Of a stretch of 64,000 nt of DNA, positions 36,973 to 47,622 are shown in pieces. Every line of letters starts with the position of its first letter. Position 1 is the first letter of the stretch. Position numbers and translations under genes: made by a program. The DNA comes from Oscheius sp. JU75 (taxonomy: Eukaryota; Nematoda; Chromadorea; Rhabditida; Rhabditidae), in the NCBI GenBank assembly GCA_037178855.1, contig JASJZC010000004.1:6510001-6574000 (forward strand). The letters run 5' to 3'. The notes under the pieces are model-generated. The model had not been told where the DNA came from. It saw only the letters and a program-made list of their open reading frames with translations, and made no database searches.

Positions 36973-39900
36973 ATGAATTCCTCTCGTCTACGTCTACTTC
37001 CTATGTACCAGTTTCTGTCTCTGACCTCAACTCTCCTTCTGTCAAATCTGTCTCATCAGGCGGGAGCTGAGAGTAATGGTACGTTTGCTGACAAGACATA
37101 AAATCTTGAGAGGCTAGAGAAAATAGCATGGGACAGGCTGAGAAGCTGAAATGGGTTCATAGATCTCTTTACAATATATGTATAGAGGCTCATGTTCATT
37201 GGAAGCTCAACATACTTGACTACCTAAGAAACAGCTCCGAAGTGGTCTGGAAGTTTACCGCTAAGAGTGAATCGACTAGAGTCCGACTAGGGATTCGTGC
37301 AATGGGGCAACATGTCAGGATGGTGATCTCTCTTCCCTTGACCACTTAACCAGCCGAAGCCATTGTACTGTTCTGCTTGACTATTGAACTGAATGGAATA
37401 ATGACTCTGTGCTAGCGGAAGGATTCCCTTCTGTTATCTCTTTGACCACACCACTTGACTACTGTCTCTGTGTCTCATTTGCTGTCTTCCTCTATGGTAT
37501 TCAGTACTTCTGTTCATATTTTTTTTAGTATCGGACACCTCAAGGAGGTAGGCACCAATCTGTGGGTTAGCGTAGAAGATCTGATCTGGTTGAGAGACAA
37601 GAGAAACTTTCCAATATTTAATCAACAGGTTCTATCAAACACCAAGAGACTATCACACCCGTTTTCTTCAAGTTCTGTTCCAGAAACCCTTCCCCAATTC
37701 CTTGACCGAACCACTATCCTTCTTGACCACCTGATGGTCAACTACCGTCCCGAGCTGCCAGCCGTCTACACAAGAGGTCGGTCCAGCTTCCCCATCCAAC
37801 AAAGCATGTCCACAGCGAGGCACTCAACCAATTTCAGCTTCAGATCGCTACGCCTCTGGGGAAGTCAAAAAGCAACAGTTCAAAGTAACTCTGATGTATG
37901 GAAAACTGTTGAAAATTGTGAGAGAGATAATGTTTCGGAGCCGGAAGAATCTTTAGAATGAACCAGAACAGTCAGCTACCATGCTAGTTGAGGTCTATCT
38001 GTACTGGACAGACTTTAGATTGACATGGAATCCTGATGACTTTCATGGGATCAAGGCCTTGTTGGTCAATCAGGAGAAGCTATGGGTTCCGGATGTACTA
38101 CCGGTTGACTTGTAAGTGACAGAGAGACGGAGACAGAGACATTTCAGAATCAACTTCCGCCCAAACATTCTGTCAGAAAGACAGAACTGTCTGGTAGCTC
38201 ACAATGGTTCGATTGTCTTCTTCCAAAGCGCTGTCATCACTTTCAACTGCGGGATCAAGGTAGTTCTCTTCTAGACTGTATTTTCCTAGTTTACAGAGCT
38301 GGGCCTTCCCTTTTGATACGCAAGAATGTCGGATTCGAATGGCCTCCCGAAACTTTCTTACTACTGAAGTTGACCTAATTGCTAGTCTGTTTGAAGGAGT
38401 CACTATTGAGGAAATGGTGAGATGGACAGAGAGATATGGAGACCCTCGAACTGAAAGACTGAAGTACAGAGAGATAGAAAGACAGAGAGATAGAGAGACT
38501 TACAGTCAGTCGAGAGTCGGATAGACTACTGGTCCTTGCAGAGAGGTTAGTAAGCGAAAACGTCCAAGGGTTGAAGCACAAAATCGAACTGACTTGACTT
38601 TTGGAATAGTTTCAGCTAAAACATGGCAGAACTTGACTAGAGAGAGAGAGAGAGAAATAGCGACAAAGACAAATTAAGAACTTTCAGAGCAACGGCGAAT
38701 GGGAAGCCTTGGAAGTCTGGGCAGAGCCTGGCCCAAACATTCGCGACAACTTTGACTGGGAGTATCCTGGAGCGTCAATGATGTTCCGAGTGAAGAGGAA
38801 TAGTACCTACTACATCAATGCGATGATTCTTCCCTCCTTCATGCTAACAGTTCTGGTCATGTTCGGCATCTTCTGGTCCCCGGTCAGCGAGGAGAATTAC
38901 ATGGAGAGGGTGAGGCATCATTGTTTTTGGAAGATATTGTAATTCAGTTGAGCCTGGGCTTCGCTGCCAAATTGGCTCTGTTGATGATACTGGAGATCAC
39001 AGCCGATCATTTGCCGAGATCCAAGGATGTACCGATTCTGTGTGAGCTACTGTCTCTCTGTTTTACTGTCTCTCTGTCACACAGTCTCGGTTATGATTTT
39101 CTCCGTGCTTGCTCATTTATTCAACTCCGCATTGTATTCATAAGAGTTCAAACGGCGAAGATCCTCCCAACTCCGGATGATCACTTAGAGCGGTTACGCT
39201 TAAACAGCACAGAACAGAAAGTGAACATTGTTCTTTTTTCCTTGGCCTCTCTACTTTCCTTGCGGATAACAGCTCCAGGTCCCTTTTCAACAGCACAGCC
39301 GTATTCTTGCTTTCGTTAGTCACCCTCTTCAATAAGCAACGAAGAGGGCATTGTATCGTTAGTAGCATGATTTTTTTTCTTGTCTCTATAGTGGCTGCCA
39401 GTGTAACATGGGTAGATCAGTCAATGAGCGGTTGAAACAAAAATGAGTAGCAGAATAGTTTTCATCGTGCCGGTGTTTCTGGCTCGATTGCCTGCTCATT
39501 CAACGGCAAAAATGCTGTTGGCTGTGGGATAATGTGTCTGGGAAGACAAGATAGGAAACTTAGGAAACAACGAAACAGCCATATATCTGTCCCTCTGTAT
39601 TTATATCTCTCTACCTCTCCATATCCCTGTCACTGCACTAATGACTTTACTTACAGCCTTCTACGTTCTGGCCAGTCTGGCCCTGATGACCAGTGCGATT
39701 GGGGCAGCCCTTTTTATGGCCAAGTTTGTGCCAACCACCGAGATCATTATCAGACGACGGTACTCTTTAATCTCAACCTAATCACCTTGTATTTCAGCGA
39801 AGACACGAAAAACTCCCTAAACTTTTCGAAGAGGCGTTCTCTCTGTCAACTGCTCTGGTCCCATTGTCACAACCTTTGTCTCATTCTGTTCCTATCAGGT

Positions 39901-42475
39901 TCGATTCTGAACCTGCTGTTTTTACTCTTTCGCGGCCGCTTCCTTTAATGAACATTTCTCGCCTTCGTCCTGTTCTCTCTCAAGAGTCGGCCCCTGTAAA
40001 TGCGGCAATTTGCTGTCAAGGTCTCTGTCCACCTCCTTTGGACTGACCTCCGTACGACCATTAGCAGGTCCGTCCTAATTAGTGAAGGATCTTATAGTGC
40101 AATCTCTGTTTCTGTCTCTGTCCCTTTCTTTATCATTTCTCAATTGGCCGCCATTTCCCCTCTCTTCCTCGTCCCGTCGTCCTCTCTCCCCAGTCGTCCT
40201 TTCTATTCAATTTTTGTGTACTTTCCGGCCCTGTATTCAGTCGGTCGCCCCCTCGACATACACTCTCCTTGTGTCTTCCCCTCTCCCCTCCTCAACCTCA
40301 AAGCCCTGTCCAACGAAGACATGGGCATGTCCCTAATTCGCGGCTTCGGGAGTCTCTCTCTTCTTTCTTATCATACCTGGACATCGGGTGTGCAAACGAG
40401 CGTGTCAAATGTGTGATGGAATGACTGATGGCCGTAGCAACAAATTAGGAACATCCTGAACTGACAGGGACAGCCACTTCCTACAATAACATTGGTCTAG
40501 TCTCGCTGTTTCTCTGTGCCATATCGTCCTGCCATTTTCAATTCTCCACAAAGACCTCTCCATCAAAAATATATCCACAACTAAGATCATTCCCTTGAAG
40601 TGATGACATTGTTTGTAAGAAGAGCTCTCTAGGTAATCCGTTTTAAATACCAAAGAATCTCTGATACCCATAATAGTACAACAGAGAACAATCTGATGAG
40701 AGAGAGAGAGAGGCAGAGAGACAGTAGACAGAGAGATAGAGAGACTTACAGTCAAGGATCGGTTAGACTACTGATCCTGGCAGAGAGAGTAGCGTGCGAC
40801 AACGTCCAAAGGCAGAAGCATAATATCGAGCTGATTAGATTTTTAGTTTTTGAAACAACTTGGGCTAAAACATGACAGGACACTACTTGCCAGGTTCATA
40901 CCGGCAACCTGTAGTCAGTTCGACAGTGTGCTACTACTAGGACGTTGTCTTCTGATACTCTCTGTCTTGACTCTCGACTACCCGACAGTTAAAGGTAATC
41001 TCTTGGTTCCATAGTAGTGTTCCTGTCTCTCTGTCTCAAATTCACCTGAATCTTTCTATCGTTGCAGTTCCCCAGGCTTTCTGTCCCTTCACGTCATAAT
41101 ACATACTTTGTGTAGTACTATGCTTTGTGTCTAAGATTACGGTACACATTGCCTGCCTCTCTAGTGTGTGAATCTCTTTTGGGGCGGAGAGTGTGCAAAT
41201 GGGTCCTCCGCCCACCTTAAAAGGAAAGGGGCGCGGCGCGCATTGTACGCGCGCGAGCGCAAACCAAGAGACTGAGAGACAGAGAGAAAGACAGCCCTCT
41301 CTCCGCCAGTTCATTCTCATTCATTGACTGGTTCCCGACAGCACTGTCCTCACCTCTCTCGCTCTCGCTTAGACATTTGCACTCCCGACCACCGGGCCCA
41401 TAGTCCTGTAGGGTCTAGACGACAGCAACCCAGGAGGGTCATTCCTTGAAACAGTACAAACCGGGTCACTGTCATGGAGTCGCTCTCTTGAGGTGCTCTC
41501 GTTACTTTAAAACTGAAACCCTTTCGTTCTATCTCTGTTCCTCTGTCTCTCTGTCTTTCTGTAACTGGATTGTTCTTGGTAGCGCCTACAGTAAAGATTA
41601 AGTTATATCTGGACCAAAAGTACAAACATACCTATATTCACCGAAAAGAAATAAGCCTTTTTTAATCAAAATTTCTCCTTCTTAAACACCTGAGTTTGTC
41701 TACCGCAATCCTTCTTTGGGTATTCCTGAGATCTCCTGGTCATATAGCCACCTTTAATTCCAATGCGTAAGTTCATTCCAAGAGCAGGAATACCCAATAA
41801 CTTCCGTATGCAGGTGTAGAGCCTAAGTGATTCCCACACCACAGCTATTTCCACCTCAACTTCTTCCCTGAATAGACAGCCCTCGAAAAATCAAAAGACG
41901 ATCTCTTTGAAGCGTGAGTGGTCATCCTCTGGTGGCCCTAATGGATGCTAATTGATCGTTACGCCAGCCACACTGTCACCCGCGTCTACCGTAACCCCTT
42001 CCATCGGGATATTTGTCCAACACAGTGAGAGAGAGAGACACGGGGACACACTTGTAACTACTTTTTACGGGGTGTCGGCTGTGCTCTCAGTTATACACCA
42101 CTTTTCTCTTACGTGGCGCAGTTTTATGACCATTTTCGGGGTTAACCACCGAGGTAGAGGCGGGGGACAAGACAGATAGAAGGACGCGCGTGAGAGACAG
42201 TAAAAGTGGCAGGAAGAGATTTTTAATCGCTCGGCTGGTATAAGTACTTGTGTTGGGAAATCGAAGTTCAGACAGTGAGACAGAGACAGTAACAGAGACA
42301 GAGACAGAGATGTACTCTTCCAGATCAAAAACTATCTGTTCTTATTCCAACAACACCCTCTCTTATCCTAATATATGCCATGTTGATCGGTATCCCCCTC
42401 CTTCGTGACACACAGGTAACAACAAGGGAAAAGATTTATTTTCATCAAAATAAAAATCTGAGGTGGTCTCTCTAG
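36973..42475 (+). CDS. Orphan Cys-loop ligand-gated ion channel subunit
   Basis: Plasma-membrane pentameric channel subunit of the acetylcholine/GABA/glycine receptor superfamily. The first exon (36973 to about 37077) encodes a signal peptide starting MNSSRLRLLPMYQFLSL. Confident exons: about 37682-37777 (LDHLMVNYRPELPAVYTR), 37974-38111 (VYLYWTDFRLTWNPDDF, LWVPDVLPVD), 38147-38260, 38299-38416 (with the preceding exon it gives the Cys-loop C-x13-C as CGIKSWAFPFDTQEC), 38687-38908 (M1 region), 38947-39041 (M2, reading LSLGFAAKLALLMILEITAD) and about 39656-39760 (M3). The intracellular loop continues near 39799. A possible M4 exon starts at 42324 (SLILIYAMLIGIPLL), far downstream and uncertain. 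I see no Cys-Cys pair of nicotinic alpha subunits and no PAR anion motif before M2, so ligand and ion selectivity cannot be assigned. Confidence 0.75.
38503..38640. repeat. Palindromic intron element, copy C (partial; channel intron)
   Basis: Starts ACAGTCAGTCGAGAGTC and contains GATAGACTACTGG, AACGTCCAAGG and AATCGAACTGAC, matching the left arm of copies B and D. The right arm is missing, replaced by a GA dinucleotide run at about 38638-38656. Confidence 0.6.
40748..40990. repeat. Palindromic intron element, copy D (channel intron)
   Basis: The left arm begins ACAGTCAAGGATCGG and contains GTTAGACTACTG and GACAACGTCCAAAGG. The reversed right arm begins AACTGTCGGGTAGTCGAG and contains GACAACGTCCTAGTAG and CACACTGTCGAACTG. 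It is preceded by a GA/CA-rich simple repeat. The interior (GCTAAAACATGACAGGA) matches copy C, which reads GCTAAAACATGGCAGAA. Confidence 0.7.
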
Positions 42476-44406
42476 TATTCAAAATCGACGAAGCTTGACC
42501 GTTTGCCGAACCTCAGAGGTCCGGATGGACCGCCACGACGCTTGCCAAACCGGAGAGGACCTTGTGGACCGCCTTTTTTCAAGTCTGAAAAGTGATTTTT
42601 AAACATGGGGTGGGAGTAAAGAGGGACAGGTGGTTCGGATTCGAGGAAAACAGGTGAAACATTGGACAGAAAATAGCACAGACTCAACAAATCACGTCAG
42701 GGTTGTGAAACTTACATGGCTCGAAGAGTTCCGCTTCTCTTTCCGGTACATCATAATCTGGAAAAATTACGTATTAGATGAACTGTCTAAACAAGAGACG
42801 TTGTCACTATTTTTTTAACATTTTATACATTGCTCACTTGAAGCAAAAAATGCGACTTCTCATTTTGTAGCTAGTTTTTTTGGGTTTGCAACTTTGTGTT
42901 TTTAAATTGGTTATGTTCGGGCAAATTCCTCTCACCACCGAATTTCCAATTTTTGGATGAGCGTAAAACTTAAAAATGTGTTTTGACCCCAGAGTGATAT
43001 GTTTTGAACGAGCTTCTTTCAGATTTTACGGTAATCTACTGAACCAGCAACACATTATTATGCTTATCGTAAATCATGTGAAATGGTAAACAGTGATCAT
43101 ACTCACAATGATTCTAGATAAATTATGTATCAGTGGCTGTAACAACATAGATACATGGACATATCAACAGTAACAATGTCTACCAAAGATAATACATGGA
43201 ACTAGTTGATATCATAATCAAAAAGTAGTTCCTTCATCTTGCCAACATTTTTTTTTCAGATTTTGTGCTCGTAGTTTTGCAAATACCCTCAAAAAGTAGC
43301 GCAGAGCTCTGCCAGAAATCCGCTGTCAGGAAAAAAACAAGAACCAACTTCTATATTCATTGCTAGTTTTTTTAACTGAAACGTCTCACGCGAGTCAGAT
43401 TGAACAGGCTTTGCAAAAATTCTACAACTCCTTACTTCCTATAGAGAAATACCTGGTTTTTCACTTTGTCGAGCAAATTAGTCTCTCACGACTGGGTTCT
43501 CCCTGACCCAGTTTAAGTTAATAACCCTCTGACTACGGTAGAGAGTAATGTGTCGCTTCCTTTCCCAACTCCCTCGTATAATAAATTGGAATTATTCGGA
43601 AGTCGTATTTGCCTAGGTAAAGAGAAAGCTACACGTCATAACATATTCAAATTTCGGGCTCACAGAACAAAAAGGTGGTGTCAAATGGGAAGTGCAAACA
43701 AAAAAGTGAGGGGGGGTCTGTGACCCGTACCTGAAAAGTGGGTCTTCATGTTGAATCATTTAGTAGCGTCATTTCTTGGGTCTCTTGGCTGATTACGAGT
43801 CAAAACATCTGTTATCTGACTGCCTGACAGCCGCCTATTGTGACCACTAATTATAAGTATAGACCTGCTGAGCATGAATTAAAAGACTAAACAGAATGAT
43901 ATATGTAGTGGTGAGAGATATGAAGACGTTCGATTTGTGTGAAATGATTCCTATTGGGACAGGGGAGGTTTTTCAGGTGTTGCGAATTTATTACTGGCAG
44001 CATACCACAATTTTGGAGAAATATTATCACGAATAGCGCCAACGTCTTGCTAAATAACTTTCCCTAACCTGTTGCTGATCTCGCAGACCTCATGGAATAA
44101 GAGCCCAGTCGTAAAAGCTCTTCGCTTCTCTACGGCACAAGTGTCCAGGCAACTAAGTGTCTTCAGAAGCTAAAAACTCTAGTAGGAGTCCGAAAGTACA
44201 CATCAGAATTTTGCCGTCCAATTAAACTCTCGTACCCACGATGTGGAAGCATGTAAATGAGCCCCGAAATCCTATGGGAGGATTTTATGACTCTGATCGT
44301 TCAGAGTTGTTGCAGTGCGAGAAAATAGGAGCTAACCTGCCAGGACAATTGCCACTATAGCGGAGCAGGCTAGAAGAAGTCGGATTAGAAAATTGAGGGT
44401 ATTCAT
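42472..44406 (-). CDS. flp-15: FMRFamide-like neuropeptide precursor FLP-15
   Basis: Secreted neuropeptide precursor of 74 residues in three exons: 44406-44337, 42757-42716 and 42584-42472, which join in frame. Residues 1-23 (MNTLNFLIRLLLACSAIVAIV, then LA) form a clear signal peptide. A short acidic spacer is followed by two RFamide peptides with amidation glycine and dibasic cleavage sites: GGPQGPLRFG-KR and RGGPSGPLRFG-KR. These match the known FLP-15 peptides, the second with one extra Gly. The C-terminal remnant is SSFVDFEY. The first intron is about 1.6 kb; neither flanking ORF alone shows the full protein. The stop codon lies against the proposed 3' end of the convergent channel gene. 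A palindromic TGACGTCA sits upstream at 44490-44497. Confidence 0.93.
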
Positions 44407-44489
44407 GGAGCCGAACCAAGCGAGAAGTGAGCCGGAGCTGGCTTGGCTGGGCGGGAAAGAGGGGCGGAGCAGAAGCGGGCTCCTAGTAC

Positions 44490-44497
44490 TGACGTCA
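44490..44497. promoter_or_regulatory. Perfect CRE-like palindrome upstream of flp-15
   Basis: TGACGTCA, the full consensus for CREB/ATF binding, lies 84 bases upstream of the flp-15 ATG. A TATAAAAG-like sequence on the same strand lies near 44538-44545. Activity is inferred from sequence only. Confidence 0.4.
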
Positions 44498-44597
44498 AAT
44501 AGGCGTAGGAACTTGCTCAGAAAGTAGCGTTCTAGGCTTTTATAAGAGAAACTTGCTGAAATTTCTAAGTTAATTATAATAAGTCGAGCATCGGACT

Positions 44598-44830
44598 ACA
44601 CTGGCCCGGATTGAGTAACTTTTCCGTTTCAGTATGACCATATCTACGAGATGGCTGCGCCGCATGCTACTAGCGCTAAAATGTCATTGTTTGTCAGCTA
44701 ACGTCAACTTCTGTCAGCACATGTCGCTTTTGTCAAGCTCTGCCAACTTACGCCAGCTCCTGTCAGCATGCTGTCAGCTTATGTCAAATTTGGGCCATAC
44801 TGGTCCGGCTTGAGTAACTTTTTATGGTAG
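44598..44830. repeat. Degenerate TGTCAGC tandem block flanked by a direct repeat
   Basis: A direct repeat of about 28 bases with core TTGAGTAACTTTT lies near 44603-44630 and 44799-44825. Between the copies are about ten degenerate TGTCA/GTCAGC units (44680-44790). Function unknown. Confidence 0.55.
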
Positions 44831-44956
44831 GAGAGAGGCTTCACACACAATAGATCGATTTATTTCTCGCCTACCAGCTCAAGAAATACAAATATTGCAT
44901 CAATAAAGTTTATCTTAACGTAAAAAGATACCGCAAGGCTAAGAAATTGAGTGTAC

Positions 44957-45199
44957 CTATAGCTGCTTAAGATATTCAATCATCCACTCTTCGTCGTCGT
45001 CAGTCCCAGTCATCCTAGGGATAGGGTTGAAAGGGTCTTCGTCCTCGTGGCCGTAGATGTCGGCGATGAGTGTAAGGAAAACAAGTTCATCGAAAAGAAT
45101 GGCGTCTTCTTCCTCGTAGATGGCGGAGGAGATGAGGGATGTCCTAAATCTTAATGTGAGTTCAACGTATTTTCTGAAACGCACAGCCTTTTTCTTCAA
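44957..45199 (-). CDS. Small acidic hypothetical protein
   Basis: An ORF of about 80 residues, or the 3' exons of a longer gene. The C-terminal half is strongly acidic (IYEEEDAILFDELVFLTLIADIYG, TGTDDDEEWMIEYLKQL shown in part) and ends just before a TATAG stop region. A GCGTTTCAG acceptor lies inside the N-terminal part near 45172, so the true start may be in an upstream exon. I recognise no family. Confidence 0.4.
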   Translation of the reverse strand: MKKKAVRFRKYVELTLRFRTSLISSAIYEEEDAILFDELVFLTLIADIYGHEDEDPFNPIPRMTGTDDDEEWMIEYLKQL

Positions 45200-46212
45200 A
45201 TTTTAGATCTGTCAAAGTTTGAAAATCTAACATTTGAATTCTCATATGTAATTTTTACATATGTGAATTTCACATTTAGCCAAAAAAATTTGGTAATAAC
45301 CAGTTTACAAATTTCGGCTAGCATTCTACCTAGTGACTCGAATCCCTTTGTAAATTTGTCACAGAAACCGAGGGCGGTCAATTGTCAGTGACTCACGGCT
45401 TCTAGTGTAACTCTCTGTTTAGCAGGCCGCTACATCGGGGTCAAACGATAATATTTGTAAGTAAGAATGTTGTATTTTCATTTCGAAAGAGAGAGAGACA
45501 GACAGAGACAGAGACAGTAAACCCATTTTCTAAGACTCACTCTTAGGGTAATTTGTCTCTCACCTCCATTGCTCATTCCTAGTGTTATTCTAGCTCCTGA
45601 CGCCTCAAATCTGCATATTTCTTGTCATCTGTTTATTCCACCCGCGGCTATCCTTGAATATATTGACTTTGGATGTGATGCTCTAAGGGAGGGGATTACG
45701 GTAGTAGCGGAACCGGACAATTGACTTCGTCCGTCAATTAAGACCGTGTCAAATGGGGTTCTTTTGGTGACAGAATAGGCGCCGCTACCGTATCCAATTA
45801 CGATCCATATGACGCGGTCTTTCGCGCCGCCGAGTAACAGGTAATTATGACAGAACGATTTGTAGAGAGAACGAAAAGGTGATGAGAGAAGCCAGGGACT
45901 GTCACTTTCATCGTGAGAGCAGTCTGTCAATTTGTCTCCGCTGTCCCTACTTTATTCCAACAAAGAGAAAGAGCACGGACAGTAGTAAGTACAGTTTGTT
46001 TGCAACCAAGTGAATCAATCAAGAAGAGACGAAAGCTCTCAGCAGCCAGCTTCATTTGTCCCAGTGCAGCTTCAGCAGGCGAGAGTAGTCTACCAAAAAG
46101 AGCCGTCAAGAAGAGTAGATTTCCTAGATTGACTAGAAGAGTTGCAGAGTCTTGGAGGGCAAGAGGACCCGTGGGAACACTAACGAAAGAAAAACAGTCT
46201 GGGAGGTTCAGT
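45200..46212. other. Repeat-containing gap between the two small minus-strand ORFs
   Basis: Contains a GAGACAGACAGAGACAGAG microsatellite at about 45488-45516. ORFs of up to about 100 codons are present on both strands but show no recognisable motif or splice logic. Confidence 0.4.
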
Positions 46213-46485
46213 TTATTTGCGCTCCCTGACGAACTGTCCCCTGGCGTTGTGGAGACGTCCGTTCCTGTCACGCCGCTCTTCCCTACGACGAGCAGACTGA
46301 GCGATCTCCATTCCCGAGCGGCTGCTGGAGCTGGCAGATCGGCTACGGCTACTAGAGCGGGAGGCACTACGGCGGTTGGCACGGCTACTGGAGCGGGGGG
46401 CACTACGGCTACTGGAGCGGGGGGCACTACGGCTACGGCGGTTGGCACGGCTGGCAGAGCGGGAACGGCGACGCGAGGCGGGCAT
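46213..46485 (-). CDS. Intronless SR-repeat basic protein (protamine-like candidate)
   Basis: Single-exon ORF of 90 residues. Residues about 4-57 consist of degenerate Arg/Ser units such as RSRSAPRSSSRSAPRSSSR and SRANRRSASRSSSRSRSA. The C-terminal 33 residues are highly charged (MEIAQSARRREERRDRNG, then RLHNARGQFVRERK). There is no RRM, so it is not a standard SR splicing factor. TATAAAAG sits at 46535-46528, about 43 bases upstream of the ATG, leaving a very short 5' UTR. The TAA stop overlaps an AATAAA signal (CAAATAAACT). A compact, intronless, TATA-driven gene for a tiny basic protein recalls histone-like or sperm nuclear basic protein genes; that role is an inference only. Confidence 0.6.
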   Translation of the reverse strand: MPASRRRSRSASRANRRSRSAPRSSSRSAPRSSSRANRRSASRSSSRSRSASSSSRSGMEIAQSARRREERRDRNGRLHNARGQFVRERK

Positions 46486-46527
46486 CGTGGCGAGTTGTCG
46501 AATGGACTTTCTGGCCTTTTCGAGTTC

Positions 46528-46535
46528 CTTTTATA
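46528..46535 (-). promoter_or_regulatory. TATA box of the SR-repeat gene
   Basis: TATAAAAG in the context GGGACTATAAAAGGAACTCG, ending about 42 bases before the ATG at 46485. This is a textbook position for a TATA box with a short leader. Confidence 0.5.
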
Positions 46536-47622
46536 GTCCCAAGATTGTTTGATTATAGTCTTTTTGTACCTTTTTGTTGTTTTGTTCTGGAGCAATTAGC
46601 GAAGTTTCACGAAGGGGACTTGGAGTTGACAGGAGATGATAGGTCCTTGTCAGAAGACTTGGTTCCAGCGTGTGCCAGTAATAATGGCGGGCTGTATATC
46701 TGCTACTGTCTCTGACACCGTCTGTCTTGTTTTCCGTGGACACTACCGGTAGTTGTCTCTGTACGCAAACTAAACTTTATTAGTTTGTGTACTTGTTTGT
46801 TTGTCTAAGTCGTTGCATTTCTTTATCGTCTGAAGCAGCGCTAAATCCACAAGAAGGGGTGCGTGACTAAGTAGATCTGAAAAGTGCCTCTTCTTTCCCA
46901 ATTTGTTTCTCACTATACTAAAAATGTCATTTAAGAATTGATAAGATTTAAGACCATCATACTCCTAGCTTAAGTAAGAAGCATGTGCAGGATCCATGGC
47001 GACGTGTTTGAAGCGGGAAGGAGGTAGGTATACGAGAAAGATCTCTTTTTTGGAACGATTTACAGCTTACTGTGGCCGCGCGGTCCGACGCATTATTGCG
47101 TACCTGATAGTTGAACGCTGCGAGCCACGTTGCAAATCGTACTGGTAACTACAGGCTATTGGCTATTTTTTTCTTGTTTCTTTTCTAAATTTCCTGTTCT
47201 GCCACGTAAGAGATACTTTTAGACCAAGTTACTGAAAGAAAAAGTTGGAAGAATATTCGCTTGAGCTCTGTTTACTGCCCTGCTCCGAAAATAGCCTAAA
47301 ATCGATTTTTCTCTCAGTTTCCTTCTTTCCTTTCCAACAAAACCGATCAGTTGCCACTCTACCACAAAATAATAATAAATTAGAAGCTCTCCGGTTAAGT
47401 ACATCAAAAAATTGTACTAAAACGTATCATTTTACTCTCGTTCACTACCTTGCTTCGAAAATGACCAAATATCAATTTTTCTCCCACTTTCCTCCTTTCC
47501 TCTCCCAGAAAACTAATTGGTCGCGATGCTAAAACAGCTCTTGCTCGCTTCCCAGCATATATTGCTCCTCTTCTCTGTTTCTTGCACATTCTCCCAATTT
47601 ACAGGCTCAATTTCTAGTAAAG
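46536..47622. other. Upstream region of ZMAT2 with an internal duplication
   Basis: No coding exon recognised. The segment at about 47265-47355 (GCTCCGAAAATAGCC, TCGATTTTTCTCTCAGTTTCC) recurs in diverged form at about 47440-47525 (GCTTCGAAAATGACC, TCAATTTTTCTCCCACTTTCC), an offset of about 175 bases, just upstream of the ZMAT2 start. Confidence 0.5.

Noticed and set aside
44407-44595. Further upstream coding exon for flp-15
   Set aside because: The exon ending 44337 already encodes a complete signal peptide from its own ATG, and no additional coding exon is needed.
45625-45930. 101-codon minus-strand ORF
   Set aside because: No motif, no splice or promoter context, and composition not clearly protein-like.
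45913-46536. 207-codon plus-strand ORF opposite the SR-repeat gene
   Set aside because: Its length comes from the reversed Arg/Ser codon repeats, giving Thr/Ala/Gly-rich low-complexity sequence. The minus-strand frame has the TATA box, start and polyA signal.
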